Virus record (IMG/VR): IMGVR_UViG_3300049847_000092 | Location: 1 to 38,150 of that record | Length of the DNA stretch: 38,150 bases | Direction: 5' to 3' (one strand) | Source of the DNA: a virus | Shown here: one piece after another, positions 23,139-31,090 of the stretch | How positions within the stretch are numbered: the first letter of the stretch is position 1 | Layout: every line of letters begins with the position of its first letter | Notes under the pieces: generated by a model | What the model was told of the DNA's origin: nothing | The model's database searches: none | The model's input: only the letters and a program-made list of their open reading frames with translations | Position numbers and translations under genes: made by a program

Positions 23139-23143
23139 TAGCT

Positions 23144-23473
23144 ATGAAAAGCAACGAGGAATTATTACAGGAAAAAGAATCTTTAAAGTTAAAACACGGA
23201 AAGGTTATAACTTTAGAAGTACCAGTAGACCAAGACGATTTGAGTAAAATAGCTACTATTTTCTTAAAAAGACCAGATAGGACTACTCGTTCATTGATTA
23301 GTAAATTAGCATCAAACGATGGCATTAAAGCTATCGAGGCTGCTTTAAAAAATCTTTACATTGGTGGAGATGATTTAAATTTAGTTGTAAATAATGATGA
23401 TGCTATTGTTGCTTGTGAAGATGCAATTATTGATATTTTAGCTGTTCAAAAGGCTACTCTAAAAAAAAATTAG
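23144..23473 (+). CDS. Tail assembly chaperone, short form
   Basis: 109 residues. Reads NEELLQEKESLKLKHGKVIT, then DQDDLSKIATIFLKRPDRTT and DAIVACEDAIIDILAVQKA, the pattern of the small tail chaperone before the tape measure. The gene ends in CTA AAA AAA AAT TAG, and the next 175 bases are open in the -1 frame. Phages of this layout make a short and a frameshifted long chaperone (lambda G and G-T) that wrap the tape measure during tail assembly. Confidence 0.8.
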   Translation: MKSNEELLQEKESLKLKHGKVITLEVPVDQDDLSKIATIFLKRPDRTTRSLISKLASNDGIKAIEAALKNLYIGGDDLNLVVNNDDAIVACEDAIIDILAVQKATLKKN

Positions 23474-23649
23474 AAAAATATCAAGTTTTATTAAGGGATA
23501 GCGAGTTTGAAAAAAACAATGCTATCCTTTTTTTTTATAAGGGTAAACATAAAAACCCAGAAAAGATGTCTGATTCCGAATGGTGTAAACGAATTGAACA
23601 AATAAATTGGGTACTTAGATATACTGGACAATTAACCGATAAAAAATAA
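23467..23649 (+). CDS. -1 frame extension of the tail chaperone
   Basis: A -1 slip on A-AAA-AAA at 23461-23467 continues into 60 further codons, giving a fusion of about 168 residues. The extension reads KLEKYQVLLRDSEFEKNNAI, then FFYKGKHKNPEKMSDSEWCK and ends RYTGQLTDKK. Its stop overlaps the ATG of the tape measure (TAATG), so this frame is clearly coding. No good independent start lies near its beginning. It could in principle be a separate gene starting at an internal Met (23568), but that would discard half of it. Confidence 0.75.
   Translation, partial: KLEKYQVLLRDSEFEKNNAILFFYKGKHKNPEKMSDSEWCKRIEQINWVLRYTGQLTDKK
23493..23530 (+). other. Hairpin downstream of the frameshift site
   Basis: AAGGGATAGC (23493-23502) pairs with GCTATCCTTT (23521-23530), 10 pairs with one G-U, over an 18-nt loop. 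It lies 25 nt past the slippery run, further than the usual 5-9 nt spacer, and is followed by a T-run. It may therefore act as a stimulator, an attenuator of tail transcription, or neither. Confidence 0.4.
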
Positions 23650-25178
23650 TGGCTAGCAATCAAAGACTAGAATACTACTTAGCGTTAAAAGACGGCTTCA
23701 CAAAAAAAATGAAAGAAGCGGAAGACAGGACTAAAGGTCTTGATTCTGCAATGAGTGGATTAGGTGGTAAAATAGCCGCAATAACTGGTGGTATTGGTAT
23801 TGTTGCTCTTGGGAAAGAGATGGTTCAAACTGGAGCCAAATTTGATGCTTACAAATTACAATTAGAAACATTATTAGGAACTCAAGCCGAGGCTTCTCTT
23901 GCTTTTAATAAAATAAAAGAAGATGCAGCAAAAACACCATTTGACGTAGCTAGTTTAACTCAGGCTAATACTATGTTAATTAGCGCAGGAACTTCTGCAA
24001 ATGAAGCTAGAGCAATGGTTATGAATTTGGGTAATGCTATTGCGGCAACTGGCGGTGGTAGTGATGAACTATCTAGGATGGCTGTAAACTTACAACAAAT
24101 TAAAACGTTAGGTAAGGCATCAGCAATGGATGTAAAACAATTTGCTTTTGCTGGAATACCAATTTATCAAATGCTAGCAAAAACAACAGGTAAAACCGTT
24201 GAGAAATTACGAGGCATGGATATTACCTATGAGCAATTATCCGCTTCTTTTGAAAAGGCTGCTCAAAAGGGCGGTATGTTTTATGGAGGATTAGAAAAAC
24301 AATCACAAGCAATAGGGGGTCAGTTAAGCAACTTAGGTGACCAATTTACAAATACATTAGTTGGTTTTTATGATAGATTAAAACCAACAATAGCAGGCGT
24401 AATAGGAATGCTTAGTAAAATGCTGGCTTGGGCTAATAGAAACCAAGAAACATTAATATTTCTAGGTAAAATGACTGGTTTAATACTTGGTATAGTTGCG
24501 GCAGTTAAAACGTGGACGGCTGTTACTACTGGTTTAAAAGCGGCTCAATTAGCCTTAAATATTGCAATGGCAGCTAATCCAGTTGGGGCTATTATAGTTG
24601 CTGTTAGTGCATTGATAGGAACTTTAGCTATATTAATAAGTCAATATAAAACAATAGAAGACTTGCATAGTGAATCTGTTAAAAACAGAATGACATCTGC
24701 AATGCAAGAAGAAACAAAACAAGTAGAATTTTTAACTGCTAAATATGAAAAATTAGGCAGGTCTAAATCAGAAGCTATGTCTCTGGCTATTGCAGCATCG
24801 AAAAGAAATTTAGCTGGTGAATACTCAGAGGCAAAAACGCAATTAGCAAGGGCAAGCACAGAAGAAGAAAAAAGAATAGCACAATTAAGAATAGCTAGCT
24901 TAGGTGGAAGAAATCAAGCCTTAGATATAATGGCTAAAGGCAGAAGCGGTGGTAACGCTTCATCAAAGGGTACTGCAAAAGGCGGTTCGCTTGGTTCAAG
25001 TACTGAAATAAGCGGAGCAAAACCACAATCAATAATTATTAATATTACCAAGTTAGTTGAGGAATTAAGTATTCAAACAACTAATTTAAGTGATAGTGCG
25101 AGTAAGATACGTGAAGAAGTAGCAAAGGCTTTATTAGAGGCTGTAAATGACGTTAACATATTAGCAAGAGCAACATAA
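23649..25178 (+). CDS. Tape measure protein
   Basis: 509 residues. Starts MASNQRLEYYLALKDGFTKK with a tape-measure-type domain (GAKFDAYKLQLETLLGTQAE, DVASLTQANTMLISAGTSAN, KQFAFAGIPIYQMLAKTTGK). Hydrophobic membrane-inserting stretches lie at about 270-335 (MTGLILGIVAAVKTW; NPVGAIIVAVSALIGTLAIL). The length sets tail length; 509 residues is short and predicts a short contractile tail. It follows the chaperone gene as expected. Confidence 0.88.
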   Translation: MASNQRLEYYLALKDGFTKKMKEAEDRTKGLDSAMSGLGGKIAAITGGIGIVALGKEMVQTGAKFDAYKLQLETLLGTQAEASLAFNKIKEDAAKTPFDVASLTQANTMLISAGTSANEARAMVMNLGNAIAATGGGSDELSRMAVNLQQIKTLGKASAMDVKQFAFAGIPIYQMLAKTTGKTVEKLRGMDITYEQLSASFEKAAQKGGMFYGGLEKQSQAIGGQLSNLGDQFTNTLVGFYDRLKPTIAGVIGMLSKMLAWANRNQETLIFLGKMTGLILGIVAAVKTWTAVTTGLKAAQLALNIAMAANPVGAIIVAVSALIGTLAILISQYKTIEDLHSESVKNRMTSAMQEETKQVEFLTAKYEKLGRSKSEAMSLAIAASKRNLAGEYSEAKTQLARASTEEEKRIAQLRIASLGGRNQALDIMAKGRSGGNASSKGTAKGGSLGSSTEISGAKPQSIIINITKLVEELSIQTTNLSDSASKIREEVAKALLEAVNDVNILARAT

Positions 25179-25837
25179 TGCCACAAAGTACATTAAATAA
25201 ATCACAGGGGTTAAATCCAAAAGGACAGGTAACCTTACAAGTAAAGAACGTAGCAAATCGTTTTATTAAACCTGTTTTCTTTAAAGTAGATGAGGATAAG
25301 GTAGCTATTGAACAGGGTGCTTTTCCAGATAAAAAATCATGGTTAGGTACGCCGTCTTATGATATTGTTAGGATTCCTGCATTCAGTTATGTTGATAATA
25401 ATGGACAGACAGTTAATATAGGTTCAGAAATAGACTTTGAAACCGTGTTAATTGAGGTTAACCAAACACGTAATATAGTTACAACAGCCGTACAGGGTAG
25501 AAATGGGACAGTAAAAGAATACATATCAGATGGTGATTATCAGATTTCAATATCTGGTAAAATAACATCACAATACAATAACGTAGCACCATTTGAGAGT
25601 GATATTGCTTACATTAATAGTGTATTCGCTATGTTAAAAGCAAATGTAGCTATTCCGGTTGCAAGTAACTTTTTAGATATGTTTCAAATCAATTCTATGG
25701 TTGTTTTAGATTATAGATTGGCACAAAATGAGGGGGCTAGGAATACTATTGACTTTTCAATGAATTGTTTAAGTGATGAACCATTCGAGATTAAATACTC
25801 TGAAAAGCAAACATCAGTACCATCTATTACATTTTAA
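25178..25837 (+). CDS. DUF6046-type baseplate/hub protein
   Basis: 219 residues between tape measure and hub, in the place of Mu gp43. Contains DFETVLIEVNQTRNIVTTAV, GRNGTVKEYISDGDYQISIS and a beta-rich C-terminus, as in DUF6046 proteins found in this slot in Bacteroidetes phages. Probably a tube-to-baseplate adaptor, possibly analogous to gp53/LysM hub proteins. Coupled on both sides (TAATG). Confidence 0.6.
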   Translation: MPQSTLNKSQGLNPKGQVTLQVKNVANRFIKPVFFKVDEDKVAIEQGAFPDKKSWLGTPSYDIVRIPAFSYVDNNGQTVNIGSEIDFETVLIEVNQTRNIVTTAVQGRNGTVKEYISDGDYQISISGKITSQYNNVAPFESDIAYINSVFAMLKANVAIPVASNFLDMFQINSMVVLDYRLAQNEGARNTIDFSMNCLSDEPFEIKYSEKQTSVPSITF

Positions 25838-26898
25838 TGTTAAGACTTTACACAAATATTACAATTAACGGAAGTGGTGGCGAAGTGCAGTTTGATTACG
25901 TGCATGAGGCCTCTACTTCTGAAAGTTGGGAAAACTTAACTGACTATTTTAAATTGGTATTCCCCCGTAATATAAATAAAGAAGGTTTAAATATATTCAC
26001 AGGTGATAATGCATTGTTACGTAAAGGCGATGAAATAACTGTTAAACACGGTTACTATCCTAATCTTAATTTGATTTTTAAAGGTTATATTTCTGATATT
26101 GGGGCAAAAGTACCACTAGAAATAAAGTGTGAAGATGAAATGTATTTACTTAAAAATACTAATATTATATTCCCAACAAAAAGAACTGTAATAACATCAA
26201 AAATAAGTAAAAAAGGTAAAGAAACAAGACTTAAAAAACCAAGAATAATTGTAGATACTTATTCTTTAGATGATTTATTAGACGAAATTCTGCCCGATTA
26301 CATACATTACGAATGTTTAGATATGCAACTAGCCAAAAGGGCTTATACAAATGTTTCAGTAAGTCGTATTTTAGAAGATTTACGTTCTACATACGGACTT
26401 TATTCTTATTTTAGGAATAATGAAATAGGTGATACAATTTTACACGTTGGTTTTCCTTCTGATGCCTCAACCGGAAATACAGTAGAATTTGAATTTGAGA
26501 ACAATATAATTGACGATTCAAACCTAATTTATCAAATTGAGGATGATATTTTTTATAAGATAGTTGTTAAATTAATAGACCAAGACAATAACGTAACTGA
26601 ATATACATACGGCGATACGGATGGTTCTCAGCGTACGTTTCACGTATATTGGGACACCACAAAACCAAAACCGGATACAGAAAAGATAGGTAAAGAAAAC
26701 CTAGCTAAATTAAAGTACACAGGTTATAAAGGTTCTTTTGTTACGTTTGGTGAGCCTTATGTAACGGCTGGTGACATTGTTAAACTGACTAGTAAAAAGA
26801 TGCCTGAAAGGGATGGTAATTACTTGGTAAAGGGAGTTAAAAGAAGTTGGGGCATGGAGGGAAGTAGACAGGAAATAGAAATAGAACAAAAGGTATGA
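25837..26898 (+). CDS. Baseplate hub protein (Mu gp44 / gpD-like)
   Basis: 353 residues. The N-terminus (INGSGGEVQFDYVHEASTSE, NLTDYFKLVFPRN) and KGDEITVKHGYYPNLNLIFK with ISDIGAKVPLEIKCEDEMYLLK match the hub fold of gp27/gpD proteins. The C-terminal YVTAGDIVKLTSKKMPERDGNYLVKGVK segment (given in two parts: YVTAGDIVKLTSKK, RDGNYLVKGVKR) is also typical. Forms the trimeric ring that holds the spike. Overlaps the next gene by 4 bases (ATGA). Confidence 0.75.
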   Translation: MLRLYTNITINGSGGEVQFDYVHEASTSESWENLTDYFKLVFPRNINKEGLNIFTGDNALLRKGDEITVKHGYYPNLNLIFKGYISDIGAKVPLEIKCEDEMYLLKNTNIIFPTKRTVITSKISKKGKETRLKKPRIIVDTYSLDDLLDEILPDYIHYECLDMQLAKRAYTNVSVSRILEDLRSTYGLYSYFRNNEIGDTILHVGFPSDASTGNTVEFEFENNIIDDSNLIYQIEDDIFYKIVVKLIDQDNNVTEYTYGDTDGSQRTFHVYWDTTKPKPDTEKIGKENLAKLKYTGYKGSFVTFGEPYVTAGDIVKLTSKKMPERDGNYLVKGVKRSWGMEGSRQEIEIEQKV

Positions 26899-27416
26899 GT
26901 AATTTAACTGACATAAAAGACGCTTTAAAACTAGCTGTTAAAAACGGTGACGATACTTACTCTATTGTTTGTACTGTTGAGTCTATTGATACAACCCGCA
27001 AAACGTGCGTTTGTGAGCCTGTAGGCGGTGGGGCTGAATTAATGGGTGTTAAATTAATGGCTAAAAACCAAACAGGATTTTATATCATTCCAAAGGTTAA
27101 CAGTCAGGTGATAGTAACCATTACGCCTGAATTTGTGGCTTATGTGGCTATGTTTTCAGAGGTTTCGGAGATTCATTTAAACGGTAGTGATAATAGCGGA
27201 GTTATAAAAGTAGTTGAGTTACTGAATGAAATAAATACTAGGAATACTACGTTAAAAACGGCAATAACAACAGCTTTAACGTCGATTGATGCTTCTATTG
27301 TTGCATTGGGGGGTGTTAGTTCATCAGGTGCGGCATTCACAGCAGCAACAGCAACACTAACAAATATATTAAAAGCAAGTGTAGAAAGTACAACAGTTAA
27401 ACACGGCAACGGATGA
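26895..27416 (+). CDS. Baseplate spike protein (gpV / Mu gp45-like)
   Basis: 173 residues. An N-terminal OB-type domain (YSIVCTVESIDTTRKTCVCE, then GFYIIPKVNSQVIVTITPEF) precedes a segment with HLNGSDNSGVIKV, then a Thr/Ala-rich helix tail. gpV-type spikes puncture the outer membrane. The order hub-spike matches other contractile tails. No clear metal-binding HxH tip is visible. Confidence 0.7.
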   Translation: MSNLTDIKDALKLAVKNGDDTYSIVCTVESIDTTRKTCVCEPVGGGAELMGVKLMAKNQTGFYIIPKVNSQVIVTITPEFVAYVAMFSEVSEIHLNGSDNSGVIKVVELLNEINTRNTTLKTAITTALTSIDASIVALGGVSSSGAAFTAATATLTNILKASVESTTVKHGNG

Positions 27417-28342
27417 GTTATATTGTAGTTGGAAATAATTTTTATTATTGTGATTCTTTGAGTGATGTTAATTATTCATGGGCAGAACAATCACGTATTT
27501 ACATTAAAGGTGAATCCGCACACACAGGTACTTATTATATTTTAACTGGTGGAGCATTAGTGTTTTTAGCCAATCAATCAGATTCAAAAGCTATTCACGA
27601 AAAGCAAGATACTTTAGTTAGTGGTACTAATATTAAAACAATAAACAGCCAAAGTTTATTAGGTAGTGGAAACATTGTTATATCTGGTGCAAGTTTAGCA
27701 GATGCCGATTATGGAGATATTACCGTTAGTGGAAGTGGTACTGTAATGACTATTGATAGTGTTGTGGCTACAAAAGTTACAGAAGATAGTACACATAGAT
27801 TCACCACAGACTCCGAGAAAACAACTTGGAATAGTAAAGCAAACGGTACTCATACACACGCACAATCGGATATTACAAACTTAACAACTGATTTAGCCGC
27901 AAAAGTAACGGCAAATGTAGCAATAGCTGGGGCTACAAAAACAAAGATTACATACGATACAAAAGGATTGGTTACAAGTGGGGCAGATGCTACCACAGCA
28001 GATATAGCGGATAGTACCAATAAGCGATATGTTACAGATGCACAGTTAACCATTTTAGGTAACACATCAAGCACTAATTCGGGAGATGAAACAACAGCAA
28101 CGATTAAAACTAAGTTAGGGGCAGCAGCAACAGGAGCAGATGGATATTTAACTTCAACGGACTGGAATACTTTCAACAATAAGGTTAGTTATGTTGTACC
28201 AGATTTAAACATAGATAAATTAACAGTAACTGCAAATCAAAATATCCCTGCTGGTTATGGTTCAGTAATAAGCAGAAAATACTCAATCAATTCAGGTATA
28301 AAATTAACAATCGGCTCAGGAGGTCGTTTAAGAATAATATAA
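27413..28342 (+). CDS. Tail fibre/spike protein
   Basis: 309 residues. Recognisable fibre elements are KTINSQSLLGSGNIVISG (about 78-95), GTHTHAQSDITNLTTDLAAK, and the T-TRNKRYVTDAQLTILGNTSS-like (read as NKRYVTDAQLTILGNTSS) and GYLTSTDWNTFNNK units that recur in Bacteroidetes phage and prophage fibres. It likely forms a trimeric coiled fibre. The C-terminus is short and lacks a chaperone-like domain. Confidence 0.65.
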   Translation: MSYIVVGNNFYYCDSLSDVNYSWAEQSRIYIKGESAHTGTYYILTGGALVFLANQSDSKAIHEKQDTLVSGTNIKTINSQSLLGSGNIVISGASLADADYGDITVSGSGTVMTIDSVVATKVTEDSTHRFTTDSEKTTWNSKANGTHTHAQSDITNLTTDLAAKVTANVAIAGATKTKITYDTKGLVTSGADATTADIADSTNKRYVTDAQLTILGNTSSTNSGDETTATIKTKLGAAATGADGYLTSTDWNTFNNKVSYVVPDLNIDKLTVTANQNIPAGYGSVISRKYSINSGIKLTIGSGGRLRII

Positions 28343-28343
28343 T

Positions 28344-28931
28344 ATGGCACAATTAGATTTAACAGCAATAGCAGCGGCATCAATAACCACCCCAGCCGCA
28401 GGTGTAGAATCAGTTTATATCGATGCAACAACTAAAAGGTTAGCAAGTAAAAACGATGCAGGTACAGTTAGTGATTATGCTGACTTAACAAGTACACAAA
28501 CATTAGCAGGTAAAACATTAACCACTCCGAATATCGGGGCAGCCACAGGCACTTCATTAGCTGCCACTGGGGCAATCACTTCAAGTGGTACAGCAGGTGT
28601 AGGATATGCAACAGGGGCAGGAGGTACAGTAACTCAGGCAACATCAAAAGCTACTGCATTTACTTTAAGTAAAACAACAGGTACAATACAATTTGCTGCT
28701 GATGCATTAGCATCTCAAACAGGGGTTAATAGTACGTGGACAAACACAACTATTGCAGCCAATGACTTAGTGGTGTTTACTCATATTTCGGGTGGTACAC
28801 TTGGGGCTTATACTATTGCTTGTGCAGCAGGTGCAGGTTCAGCTACTTTGACTTTACGTAATACTTCGGGTGGTTCTTTATCAGAGGCTCCTGTTTTCAG
28901 ATTTGCAGTAATTAAAAGTGTAAATGCATAA
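28344..28931 (+). CDS. Ala/Thr-rich tail protein
   Basis: 195 residues, starting 2 nt after the fibre gene. Repetitive low-complexity N-terminus with LTSTQTLAGKTLTTPNIGAA, a motif common in tail-fibre shafts, then a beta-rich C-terminal domain (NDLVVFTHISGGTLGAYTIA). Probably the receptor-binding partner of the upstream fibre. Confidence 0.6.
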   Translation: MAQLDLTAIAAASITTPAAGVESVYIDATTKRLASKNDAGTVSDYADLTSTQTLAGKTLTTPNIGAATGTSLAATGAITSSGTAGVGYATGAGGTVTQATSKATAFTLSKTTGTIQFAADALASQTGVNSTWTNTTIAANDLVVFTHISGGTLGAYTIACAAGAGSATLTLRNTSGGSLSEAPVFRFAVIKSVNA

Positions 28932-29236
28932 TGGCAGCAACAGACATACTTTTAGACGATGATTTAGACATCACAATCTCAGATAGTGGTGATTTTAAGG
29001 TAACAGAATCAGATTACCAAAGTTCGGTATTAGTCCTAAACACGTATTTAGGGGCATGGAAACAACACCCTTTATGCGGAATGGGTATAGTACGGTACAA
29101 GGGTAGTTCAGGACAGCAACTTCAAATCAGGCGTGAAATCAGCGTACAATTACAGGCAGACGGTTACAAAATAAACTCTGTAATTGTTAAGGATTTTGAT
29201 AATTTATACTACGATATTGAACGTATAAATTTGTAA
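28931..29236 (+). CDS. gp25/gpW-like baseplate wedge protein
   Basis: 101 residues. DILLDDDLDITISDSGDFKV, then YQSSVLVLNTYLGAWKQHPL and IRREISVQLQADGYKINSV follow the GPW/gp25 pattern, including the conserved 'EI..QL..DG' stretch. gp25 nucleates the sheath on the baseplate wedge. It is found far from its usual partner, the J-like gene at 15361. Confidence 0.7.
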   Translation: MAATDILLDDDLDITISDSGDFKVTESDYQSSVLVLNTYLGAWKQHPLCGMGIVRYKGSSGQQLQIRREISVQLQADGYKINSVIVKDFDNLYYDIERINL

Positions 29237-29260
29237 CTATTATATATTAAAAAACTCACA

Positions 29261-29278
29261 ATTAGGTAATTTTGTATT
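29261..29278 (+). promoter_or_regulatory. Late promoter, fibre/lysis operon
   Basis: TAATTTTG at 29267-29274 within an 18-bp segment identical to 11374-11391. The start codon at 29282 lies 7 nt after the box, predicting a leader of about 4 nt. The upstream element seen at 11354 and 23105 is not present here. Confidence 0.55.
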
Positions 29279-29281
29279 AAT

Positions 29282-29563
29282 ATGGCTGTAAAATCTATAA
29301 CAATAACAAACGGACAGACATTGTTTGATATTGCGTTAAGATATTATGGAGATGTTAGTAAAGCTGTTGATATTATTAAGTTAAATGATAATATCACAGA
29401 TTTGATATTTAACAAACTTGAGGGATTAACAATTTTAGTTGATGAACAAAACAACGATATTGTTAATTATTACAATTCAGGTGATGTTAAGTTTGCTACC
29501 CGTTACCCAGAAACGATTTCGGGGGCAGCATTTGATTTAGAATTTAGTTTAGCATTTTTTTAA
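29282..29563 (+). CDS. LysM-domain tail protein
   Basis: 93 residues. The first 55 form a LysM module: ITNGQTLFDIALRYYGDVSK, then AVDIIKLNDNITD and LEGLTILV. Tail LysM proteins (P2 gpX, T4 gp53 type) bind the tube-baseplate junction or peptidoglycan. It abuts the next gene (stop then ATG). Confidence 0.7.
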   Translation: MAVKSITITNGQTLFDIALRYYGDVSKAVDIIKLNDNITDLIFNKLEGLTILVDEQNNDIVNYYNSGDVKFATRYPETISGAAFDLEFSLAFF

Positions 29564-30238
29564 ATGGCAACACAAAGTAGAATAGATTTACAGTCTAAGA
29601 TTGACACCAACTTAGCGGATAATACAACTGGAGCAATTACGGCAGCTCTTTTAAGAGAGGTTGCAACAAATGTTAACGATTCATCTGTTAATAAAACAAC
29701 TGACACAAATTTAATAGGATTGCACGAGTATGACGCAACTAAAGCCTATTATTCTGGAGAAATAACTGTGTATGACGGTAATTGGTATATGGCTAATTCT
29801 AACCAACCAGTTGGTGCTTTTGACCCTACTTATTGGGACTCTTTAGAGGGTAACGTGTTTCATAAATCACTTACAATAGAAACGGCAAACGTTTTAACTT
29901 TATTTACTACACCAATAGAGATTATTCCAGCAGTTACTGGTAAAACCATCGTAGTTAATCATGCGGTAATGACGGTTACGTATAATTCTGTTGCTTATGC
30001 CACTAACACTACTGTACAGTTAATTACAGATACAGCAGGACAGCCTCAGGTCGAGTTTTTGGCTGGTTTAAATGCTACAACAACACGTACTTATATGGGA
30101 CGTTTAAAGGTTAGTGCTGTGGCGGCAGGTGATACTCAGTTAATAGCTAGTAAAAGCGTAAAAGTCCAAGTTCAGACTGGGGACCCAACAGCAGGAAATT
30201 CACAAATTAAAATCAATGTTTATTACTTATTACTATAA
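29564..30238 (+). CDS. Fibre protein with a carbohydrate-binding-like module
   Basis: 224 residues. An N-terminal coiled part (QSRIDLQSKIDTNLADNTTG) is followed by a CBM5/12-like module at about 55-90 (YDATKAYYSGEITVYDGNWY ... DPTYWDSL), then a beta-rich tail ending SQIKINVYYLLL. Its module is related to those in the 11394 and 16206 genes. Probably an adhesion component of the baseplate periphery. Confidence 0.6.
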   Translation: MATQSRIDLQSKIDTNLADNTTGAITAALLREVATNVNDSSVNKTTDTNLIGLHEYDATKAYYSGEITVYDGNWYMANSNQPVGAFDPTYWDSLEGNVFHKSLTIETANVLTLFTTPIEIIPAVTGKTIVVNHAVMTVTYNSVAYATNTTVQLITDTAGQPQVEFLAGLNATTTRTYMGRLKVSAVAAGDTQLIASKSVKVQVQTGDPTAGNSQIKINVYYLLL

Positions 30239-30615
30239 TGAATATAGTACAAAATAGCGACATAACTGTTAGACTTACAATAACAGACGGTACTAACCCT
30301 TATGCGATTAGTTCATTAGATGATTATGAAATTTACCTTTATACATTAAGTGGTAAAGATAAGGTTTTAGTAGCTAATTATAAGAAGTCAAACGCTGGTA
30401 AATACGGTATTACGGTTTATGACCCTATTACAGGTAAAGTTGATATAGTTATTCACCGTCAAGATACCAAAGATATAGAGGGTAAATTGTATGCTGAGGT
30501 TCGTATAAGATTAACTGCAACTTCTGATTATGTTTCAAGTGTTCAGAATTTAGGTCAAACAGGAATAGAGGTAACAACAGTATTAAAAAGTGCAGCCCCT
30601 AATTATTTACCATGA
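30238..30615 (+). CDS. BppU-N-like baseplate periphery protein
   Basis: 125 residues. DITVRLTITDGTNPYAISSL, then YEIYLYTLSGKDKVLVANYK and DPITGKVDIVIHRQDTKDIE resemble the N-terminal domain of baseplate upper proteins that hold receptor-binding proteins. The resemblance is by strand pattern only. Coupled to the previous gene (TAATG). Confidence 0.5.
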   Translation: MNIVQNSDITVRLTITDGTNPYAISSLDDYEIYLYTLSGKDKVLVANYKKSNAGKYGITVYDPITGKVDIVIHRQDTKDIEGKLYAEVRIRLTATSDYVSSVQNLGQTGIEVTTVLKSAAPNYLP

Positions 30616-30734
30616 CAGTAACGGTACAAATATTAAACACTATATCGGTGAGTGTAGAGATTATAAAAATAGAAATATGCTCACCACCAGTACAGTATAA
30701 TCCACAAGTAATAACAACAATAACAACAATTTAA
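30612..30734 (+). CDS. 40-residue peptide, unknown
   Basis: ATG 30612 overlaps the preceding stop (ATGA), and TAA is at 30732-30734. Sequence rich in Val, Ile and Thr (MTVTVQILNTISVSVEIIKI) ending in a ITTITTI tail. It lies in the fibre gene chain between two coupled genes. Role unknown. Confidence 0.45.
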   Translation: MTVTVQILNTISVSVEIIKIEICSPPVQYNPQVITTITTI

Positions 30735-30737
30735 AAA

Positions 30738-31088
30738 ATGGCATTTCTTCAAAACATAGTACCATCAGGTACTTCGGCAACAGCAGACTTCACAACCGGA
30801 ATTATTGAGTTAAAAGACAATTTAACTATTAATAATATGTCTATTCAAGTAATCGGTACAGGGTTAAGCACAACTGATTCAACTATTAAATTACAACAAT
30901 CTAATAGTAAAGATACGGCAAGTTTTTCAGACGTTTTAAACTCTGATAATACTAGTTTTACTATCACAATGAGTTCATCTGTAATGACTGGTATTTTAAC
31001 AAACGTAGCTTTTAAGTATTACAGAATTGTATTTACTAAAAACACGAATGCAGCAGGAACTATTCAAGTACTTTTAAACTTTAACTAA
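30738..31088 (+). CDS. Beta-sandwich tail protein
   Basis: 116 residues, Ser/Thr-rich all-beta pattern (FTTGIIELKDNLTINNMSIQ, MTGILTNVAFKYYRIVFTKN, GTIQVLLNFN). It resembles small fibre-associated domains that precede receptor-binding proteins in Bacteroidetes phages. Its function is probably adhesion or decoration of the fibre. Confidence 0.55.
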   Translation: MAFLQNIVPSGTSATADFTTGIIELKDNLTINNMSIQVIGTGLSTTDSTIKLQQSNSKDTASFSDVLNSDNTSFTITMSSSVMTGILTNVAFKYYRIVFTKNTNAAGTIQVLLNFN

Positions 31089-31090
31089 CA

